This document shows, one piece after another, positions 59,656 to 64,000 of a DNA stretch of 64,000 nt (the stretch's first letter is position 1; each line of letters starts with the position of its first letter). The notes beneath the pieces are model-generated. The model searched no databases, was not told where the DNA came from, and saw only the letters and a list, made by a program, of their open reading frames with translations. The position numbers and the translations under genes were made by a program. Source of the DNA: Acinetobacter dispersus (GTDB lineage: Bacteria; Pseudomonadota; Gammaproteobacteria; Pseudomonadales; Moraxellaceae); contig NZ_CP041970.1 of NCBI RefSeq assembly GCF_009884975.1, positions 186,001 to 250,000 on the forward strand, given 5' to 3'.

Positions 59656-60096
59656 ATGGATGTGATTAATAAGATTAAAAGTAAATTACAAAAACAGAAT
59701 GTAAGCTTAAATAGACCGGCAACATGGCAGGAAATTTTGGCTTTTGAATACAAGTATCAAGTCAAATTATCGCCAATTTTAAGAACTTACTTCTTAGAGT
59801 TTAATGGTATAGCTAACCGAGATATGGATGATAACTATTTTACATTTTTGTCGCTGGCTGACTTTCAATTATTCGAAAGTATTTCAAGCTACTATGATAA
59901 AGATAAGTATTTATATCCGAACTGTTTTGTATTTTCGGACTATCTAGTGTGGTGTTGGGGGTATGTGGTACAACTCGATCAGCTTGGTTTGGATGGTGTT
60001 GTATATCAAGTGGGAGGGGTAGAAAAAGTAAAAATTGCAGATTCTTTCACAGCATTTTTAAATCAATATTTAATTGATGGTGATGAATTATTATAA
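59656..60096 (+). CDS. SMI1/KNR4 (SUKH) family protein, orphan immunity-like
   Basis: This 146-residue cytoplasmic protein carries the SUKH signature near the N-terminus (NRPATWQEILAFEYKYQVKLS then LRTYFLEFNGI). SUKH proteins are most often immunity proteins of polymorphic toxin or contact-dependent inhibition systems. No toxin or secretion gene is adjacent. Local base composition is very AT-rich, which suggests acquisition, although this is only an impression. Confidence 0.78.
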   Translation: MDVINKIKSKLQKQNVSLNRPATWQEILAFEYKYQVKLSPILRTYFLEFNGIANRDMDDNYFTFLSLADFQLFESISSYYDKDKYLYPNCFVFSDYLVWCWGYVVQLDQLGLDGVVYQVGGVEKVKIADSFTAFLNQYLIDGDELL

Positions 60097-60200
60097 AAAT
60101 ATTTAATGGGGACTGTTAAAAGCATAAGGCTCATTCGAGATAAATGCTTTATTAAAGATATAATTAGAAGTTAAATTATTATTTTAATTATATTTAAAAA

Positions 60201-60380
60201 AGATACTCCAGAGGTGCCGCTGCATGGTCGTTACCCTGAACCCGATGAGTTCAAGGTGGAGGTGACGCATACTTAATGGGTTTCCTACTCGAGGCAGGCA
60301 TACACTCAAAATACACAGAACACATCCATAAATTTAAGTATCGGCAGGGGAATAGACGTACTGGCGAACACCCTAGAGAT
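60201..60380 (-). ncRNA. ssrS: 6S RNA
   Basis: The minus strand reads AUCUCUAGGGUGUUCGCC at the 5' end, then UCCCCUGCCGAUACUU. The 3' half reads CACCUUGAACUCAUCGGGUU, CAGGGUAACGACCAUGCAGC and CCUCUGGAGUAUC. These align closely with E. coli 6S RNA at both ends. The length (about 180 nt) and a T-tract at the end agree, and the gene sits immediately downstream of zapA in the same direction, the usual ssrS context. 6S RNA binds sigma70-RNA polymerase and mimics an open promoter in stationary phase. Confidence 0.92.
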
Positions 60381-60386
60381 AGCTTT

Positions 60387-60414
60387 AGTATAACTGATCT
60401 TTACACGATGACAA
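60387..60414 (-). promoter_or_regulatory. 6S RNA promoter
   Basis: TTGTCA (60409-60414), 16 bp, TATACT (60387-60392) on the minus strand, with a start near 60380. Confidence 0.7.
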
Positions 60415-60472
60415 TCCTTGCGAACCACATATCTGTAAAGATACTTACTAATTGATGGGGCTTTGTGCAATT

Positions 60473-60760
60473 TTACTCAACAGTTTGTTCGACATCTTCC
60501 AAAATAGTTTGGAGTAGATGTTCGCAGTGTGCATATTCTTGCAACGACTTATTCAAGCTGAATACTTCCTGAGCCATTTGCAGTGCAACCATAATCACGA
60601 GTTTGTTATGTTCTACTCGTGGTGCATTGCGGCGCATATCGTGAAACTTTTGATTTAATAACTCAGCAGCACGCTCTAACTCTTCACGTTTATCCTCAGT
60701 TGTGTTGAGGCGGAAAGTCTGTTCGATTAAGCGAAGCTCGACAACAATTGGTTCACTCAT
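60473..60760 (-). CDS. zapA: Cell division protein ZapA
   Basis: This 95-residue protein cross-links FtsZ filaments at the division ring. The N-terminal domain (VVELRLIEQTFRLNTTEDKREELERAAELLNQKF) and C-terminal coiled coil are typical. It follows the frameshifted coiled-coil gene with only 2 bp between stop and ATG and a GAGGAG ribosome binding site. 6S RNA lies downstream. Confidence 0.9.
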   Translation of the reverse strand: MSEPIVVELRLIEQTFRLNTTEDKREELERAAELLNQKFHDMRRNAPRVEHNKLVIMVALQMAQEVFSLNKSLQEYAHCEHLLQTILEDVEQTVE

Positions 60761-60762
60761 GA

Positions 60763-61316
60763 TCAGGTCTCCTCTTGAGTTTCAGCATTTGGATGTGCAA
60801 GCTGTTGAATTTCTTGTGCGTGTTGATCCTGAGCTGTACCTAAAATCGCAAGACGTTGGATAATTGCTTCAACTTTAGATTTCGCAAGTTCATTTTTTTG
60901 CAACAAGCGATCACGATCTTGTTGTAAATCTTGAATCTCTTGCTGGCTATGACGCTGCTGTGCTTGTAACTTTTCTTTATTCACACGCAAATCATTACGC
61001 TCTGCCAAGATTTCTTGGAAGCGATTTTTTAAATCAGTGGTGCTTTTCTCTAAACGGCTATAACGCTCGGCTAAAGTTGTTGCATCTTGATTCAGTTGTT
61101 TAAATTGATCTTGTAACTGATTGAGTTGTTCAGTTAAGTTATCAACTTCTTCCTGCTTTTGCGTGATGATGCTATTTTCTGCACAACTTGTGCATGATGA
61201 TCAGTTTCAGCTAATTGTTTAGCTTCAGCGAGCGACGCGTTTTCTCGCTCTAAATGATGTAAGCGTGTTTTTAAAACACCAATATGCGCTTGTAGACGCT
61301 GTAATTGTTCTAACAT
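60763..61316 (-). pseudogene. Frameshifted coiled-coil gene upstream of zapA
   Basis: ATG 61316 opens a coiled-coil protein (MLEQLQRLQAHIGVLKTRLH) that ends early at TAA 61134. From about base 61180 the -1 frame continues as ENSIITQKQEEVDNLTEQLN without a stop down to 60763. Joining the two parts gives about 184 residues of continuous coiled coil, directly ahead of zapA. The break looks like a loss of one base near 61178-61185 and may be a mutation or sequencing error. The position matches the small TIGR02449/ZapB-like coiled-coil gene found beside zapA in relatives. Confidence 0.7.
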
Positions 61317-61382
61317 AACGAAGGTCGCACAGAGTTGCAATCAAAGGTAATATATACAGCAGTATAGAGATTGGATAAACGA

Positions 61383-62015
61383 ATGCAAGACGATATTTCA
61401 GGTTGGACGGAATGGAATGCCCATTTTGAGGGAATTGAAGAAATTTCAAGTCCAAGTGAGTTACATGGTTTGCTCACAGGTATAGTTTGTGTGACACAAG
61501 CGCCAACCACCGATGAATGGTCACAAATTTTAAACACCCTTAATGTGCCTGCTTTACAACCAGAAGCACTAGAAAGTTTGACAGATGAAGCAGAAGATGT
61601 GGCACATGCTTTATCGGATGATGAATTAGATTATTTACCGATGCTCCCAGATGATAACCATTTGCTAGCTGATCGCGTTCAAGCCTTGGCAGATTGGTGT
61701 GCAGGCGTAGTACTTGGTTTTGGTTTAGCTTCTGGTCATATTCGTGCAGAAGAGCAAGAGTTGATTGAACATTTACAAGATGTTGCAGCTGTTGAGTTTG
61801 AAGATTCGGATAATGATGAAGAGGGCGAAGAAAGCTATCAGGAACTGTATGAGTTTGTACGCTTGATTCCTGTCAGCTTGTCGATTGGTCGCACCAAGAT
61901 TCCTGTAGCCGAAAGTTCATTATTACAAAACTTTCATGCCAAAAGCAGAAATCAAGAAGGGGCAGCTGATCCACAAACTGTTGTCGAAATGTTTACCCCA
62001 CATCGTCCGAGTTAA
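61383..62015 (+). CDS. YgfB/UPF0149 family protein
   Basis: This 210-residue acidic helical protein has the UPF0149 features SPSELHGLLTGIVC near the N-terminus, ALADWCAGVVLGFGLA in the middle and DSDNDEEGEESYQELYEFVRL towards the end. Its biochemical role is not established. ATG 61383 is preferred to TTG 61371. It is divergent from the coiled-coil/zapA unit and 69 bp ahead of pepP, as in the conserved ygfB-pepP-ubiH order. Confidence 0.88.
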   Translation: MQDDISGWTEWNAHFEGIEEISSPSELHGLLTGIVCVTQAPTTDEWSQILNTLNVPALQPEALESLTDEAEDVAHALSDDELDYLPMLPDDNHLLADRVQALADWCAGVVLGFGLASGHIRAEEQELIEHLQDVAAVEFEDSDNDEEGEESYQELYEFVRLIPVSLSIGRTKIPVAESSLLQNFHAKSRNQEGAADPQTVVEMFTPHRPS

Positions 62016-62084
62016 CTCGGGCGGTGCCTTAATACCTTATAAATAACGATACTTACAATCATTCATCTTCATCAGAAGGACTAT

Positions 62085-63404
62085 ATGAAATTAAGTCAAG
62101 CCGATTTTAAACACCGCCGTGATCTTCTTGCTGAAAAAATAGGTTGCAATAGTATTGCAATTATTGCGACACGCGCAGAAATGTATCGTAATCGCGATGC
62201 TGATTATAAATATCGTGCAGACAGTAGTTTTTATTATCTCACTGGATTTGCCGAGCCAGAAGCTGTTGCTGTTATTGAAACCTTTGCAGAAGGTGAGGAC
62301 TATAGCTACAGTTTGTTCTGCCGTGAACGTGATCGTGAAATGGAAATCTGGCATGGCTATCGTGCAGGTGTTGATGGTGCGATTGAAATCTATGATGCAG
62401 ATGAAGCTTATGCGATTGACTTATTAGATGAAGAAATCATCGAAAAATTATTAAATAAACAACGTCTTTATTATCGTATCGGTCAACAAGCAGAGTTTGA
62501 TGCTCGTGTTAGTGAGTGGATTCAAAAAGCGGATGCAGAACAGCGTCGTGGTAGTGCTGCGCCTGCTGAGTTGATTCAGCTTGATCGTATTGTTGATGAA
62601 ATGCGTTTGAAAAAATCAGCACAAGAAATTGAGTTGATGCAGATTGCATCGAATATCAGTGCCGAAGCGCATACTCGTGCCATGCAAACCGTTAAACCGA
62701 ATATGATGGAGTATGCACTTGAAGCAGAGCTCAATTATATTTTTGGGAAAAATGGTTGCGTACCATCGTATAACAGTATTGTCGGTGGTGGTGAGAATGC
62801 CTGTATTTTGCATTATGTTGAAAACAACAAGCCATTAAAAGATGGTGATTTAGTACTCATTGATGCAGCATGTGAATATGAATTCTATGCGTCAGATATA
62901 ACGCGTACATTCCCTGTCAACGGTAAGTTTAGCGCTGAACAGAAGGCTTTATATAATATTGTGTTAGAAGCGCAGCTTGCTGCAATTGATGCGACACGTA
63001 TTGGCAATCATTATAAATACCCACATCAAGTTGCAGTGAAAATCTTAACTCAAGGTTTGGTTGATCTTGGTTTGATGAGTGGCGATGTTGATGAATTGAT
63101 TGAAAGCGAAGCATTCCGTCAGTTCTTTATGCATGGTACAGGGCATTGGCTCGGTATGGATGTACATGATGTTGGTGCGTACAAGACTGGCGAAGACTGG
63201 CGTGCTTATGAAGCAGGTATGGTGGTCACTGTTGAACCAGGTTTATATGTTGCACCAGATGATGAAACAGTCGATGCAAAATGGCGTGGCATTGGTATTC
63301 GTATCGAAGATGATATTGTGGTAACTGAAAATGGTCCATTGGTTTTGACTAAGAATGTAGTGAAAACTGTTGAAGAGATTGAAAGCTTGATGGCAAGTCG
63401 TTAA
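62085..63404 (+). CDS. pepP: Xaa-Pro aminopeptidase
   Basis: This 439-residue dimanganese metallopeptidase removes N-terminal residues preceding proline. Metal ligands are the two aspartates in LIDAACEYEFYASDITRTFP, the histidine in MHGTGHWLGMDVHDVG and the glutamates in TVEPGLYV and GIRIEDDIVV. The order ygfB-pepP-ubiH is conserved in gammaproteobacteria. An AGAAGGACTAT ribosome binding site precedes ATG. Confidence 0.95.
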   Translation: MKLSQADFKHRRDLLAEKIGCNSIAIIATRAEMYRNRDADYKYRADSSFYYLTGFAEPEAVAVIETFAEGEDYSYSLFCRERDREMEIWHGYRAGVDGAIEIYDADEAYAIDLLDEEIIEKLLNKQRLYYRIGQQAEFDARVSEWIQKADAEQRRGSAAPAELIQLDRIVDEMRLKKSAQEIELMQIASNISAEAHTRAMQTVKPNMMEYALEAELNYIFGKNGCVPSYNSIVGGGENACILHYVENNKPLKDGDLVLIDAACEYEFYASDITRTFPVNGKFSAEQKALYNIVLEAQLAAIDATRIGNHYKYPHQVAVKILTQGLVDLGLMSGDVDELIESEAFRQFFMHGTGHWLGMDVHDVGAYKTGEDWRAYEAGMVVTVEPGLYVAPDDETVDAKWRGIGIRIEDDIVVTENGPLVLTKNVVKTVEEIESLMASR

Positions 63405-63417
63405 ATTGATTTTGAAT

Positions 63418-63448
63418 AAAAGGGCTTATCGATTGATAGGCCTTTTTT
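63418..63448 (+). terminator. Intrinsic terminator after pepP
   Basis: AAAAGG...CTTATC and GATAGGCCTTTT arms pair with a small bulge, followed by T. It uncouples pepP from ubiH. Confidence 0.65.
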
Positions 63449-63549
63449 ATTTAGTTTGATATTCAAAACAACTTTTGAATATATTTTAAAAACATAGACC
63501 AAACAAAGTACAAATTCCCATCCTGATTTAAGTTAGAGTAAGATAGGCT

Positions 63550-63817
63550 AGGGTCTATTGATAGTTCACAAATGCTTGCGACAGTGGACATTTTTTAGGT
63601 GATACAAGGCATGGCTTATGCAATTTAGTCATTCTAAATAAATAAGCCATAACGCCGTAGTGACAAAAAATGTCCCTGTCCCGTAGGGTTATGGCAAAAA
63701 CTTCCTTAAACTTTGTTATGAAACTTGACAAGGGGGTGGCCATTGCCTACGTTTCATGCCTCGTTTAAGTTGTTTTAGCCTATAACGCAACGCATAGATG
63801 AACTATCAATAGACCCT
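63550..63817. mobile_element. MITE-like element with perfect 19-bp terminal inverted repeats
   Basis: The left end AGGGTCTATTGATAGTTCA (63550-63568) is repeated inverted at 63799-63817. Weaker matching continues to about 32 bp (AAATGC-TTGCG against TATGCGTTGCG). The 268-bp interior has nested palindromes: GGACATTTTTT/AAAAAATGTCC, ATGGCTTAT/ATAAGCCAT and TTTAG/CTAAA in the left half, and ATGAAAC/GTTTCAT with flanking pairing in the right half. It encodes no transposase. Flanks are CTA and TTA, so a TNA-type target duplication is possible but not exact. Confidence 0.75.
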
Positions 63818-63855
63818 TAACATCAAGTCATGAAAAACTGATAAGGAATAATATT

Positions 63856-64000
63856 ATGCAGCAACAAGTCATCATTGTCGGTGGAGGTATGGTTGGACTC
63901 AGCCTTGCTTTAATGTTGGCAAAATCTAATATCGCAGTAAAGCTATTAGAAGCTGTGAAATATCCAAATTTCGATGACGAAAATGTTGCCCCATATCATT
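63856..64000 (+). CDS. ubiH: UbiH/VisC-family FAD-dependent hydroxylase (partial)
   Basis: Only the first 48 codons are in the window. They contain the FAD-binding IIVGGGMVGLSLALMLAK followed by the VKLLEA acidic end of the Rossmann fold. The position after pepP matches ubiH, which hydroxylates a ubiquinone precursor. A related member (UbiF, VisC) cannot be excluded from this fragment. An AAGGAATAAT ribosome binding site precedes ATG. Confidence 0.8.
   Translation, partial: MQQQVIIVGGGMVGLSLALMLAKSNIAVKLLEAVKYPNFDDENVAPYH

Noticed and set aside
60200..60385. Plus-strand RNA reading of the 6S region
   Set aside because: Conserved 6S ends, promoter and T-tract all read on the minus strand.
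61171..61190. Programmed -1 frameshift in the coiled-coil gene
   Set aside because: The local sequence GTG CAG AAA ATA does not form a proper X-XXY-YYZ slippery heptamer, and no stimulating hairpin was noticed; a simple base loss is more likely.
62010..62028. CCGAGTTAACTCGG palindrome after the ygfB-family gene as a terminator
   Set aside because: No loop or T-tract; pepP follows closely on the same strand, so a stop there is not supported.
63555..63743. 62-codon minus-strand ORF inside the MITE-like element
   Set aside because: It spans the palindromic arms, resembles no transposase and lacks a ribosome binding site; it is probably fortuitous.

Overview
The window is a piece of an Acinetobacter chromosome. 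It is AT-rich throughout. The adjacent diaminobutyrate aminotransferase and decarboxylase genes (dat-ddc), the Ata/TpgA-type trimeric autotransporter pair, a small Bap-like protein with a BapA-type N-terminus and the DesT/DesC/DesB-like desaturase locus all fit this genus. Most genes are ordinary core genes. No prophage, plasmid region, CRISPR array, rRNA or tRNA was seen. The species cannot be fixed from sequence reading alone.

Layout. 1-3300: a partial membrane protein, a TetR regulator and a divergent ferredoxin reductase plus fatty-acyl desaturase operon. 3310-5009: a hotdog protein and a divergent TetR gene separated by two tandem operator-like palindromes, then a GFA-family protein. 5042-9683: two tandem FecA-like TonB receptors, each preceded by a Fur-box-like site. 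9867-10568: a SIMPL-domain periplasmic protein. 11035-13941: dat-ddc, making 1,3-diaminopropane. 14030-20891: a Rieske oxygenase, aldehyde dehydrogenase, Lrp regulator, 2-keto-acid decarboxylase and AroP permease, which together look like an Ehrlich-type route from aromatic amino acids to arylacetates. 21135-22756: two small uncharacterised genes. 23112-27942: pstS-pstC-pstA-pstB behind a three-unit Pho box, with an intrinsic terminator between pstS and pstC. 28087-32494: a SohB-like protease, the Bap-like protein, a DUF2238 membrane protein and a lipoprotein. 32827-44868: small envelope proteins, rsmD-mrdA, a DUF445 protein, adk, nth-rsxB, gdhA, a META-domain lipoprotein, ygiD and rlmH. 44983-48355: a candidate small RNA, lon and fau. 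48838-57486: the 2599-residue trimeric autotransporter and its OmpA-like partner. 57905-60096: a 66-residue protein with a long leader, a solute-binding-like protein and an orphan SMI1/KNR4 protein. 60201-62015: 6S RNA, zapA, a frameshifted coiled-coil gene and a divergent YgfB-family gene. 62085-64000: pepP, a 268-bp MITE-like element and the start of a ubiH-family gene.

The points most worth a second look are: the unannotated candidate sRNA between rlmH and lon (complete promoter-to-terminator unit); the MITE-like element with perfect 19-bp terminal inverted repeats and nested palindromes between pepP and ubiH; the higher-order repeat architecture of the adhesin stalk; the Lrp-linked arylacetate cluster with shared palindromes and a linked Rieske oxygenase; the structured leader of the 66-residue protein; and the frameshifted coiled-coil gene inside the zapA locus. 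No wholly new multi-gene system could be demonstrated.
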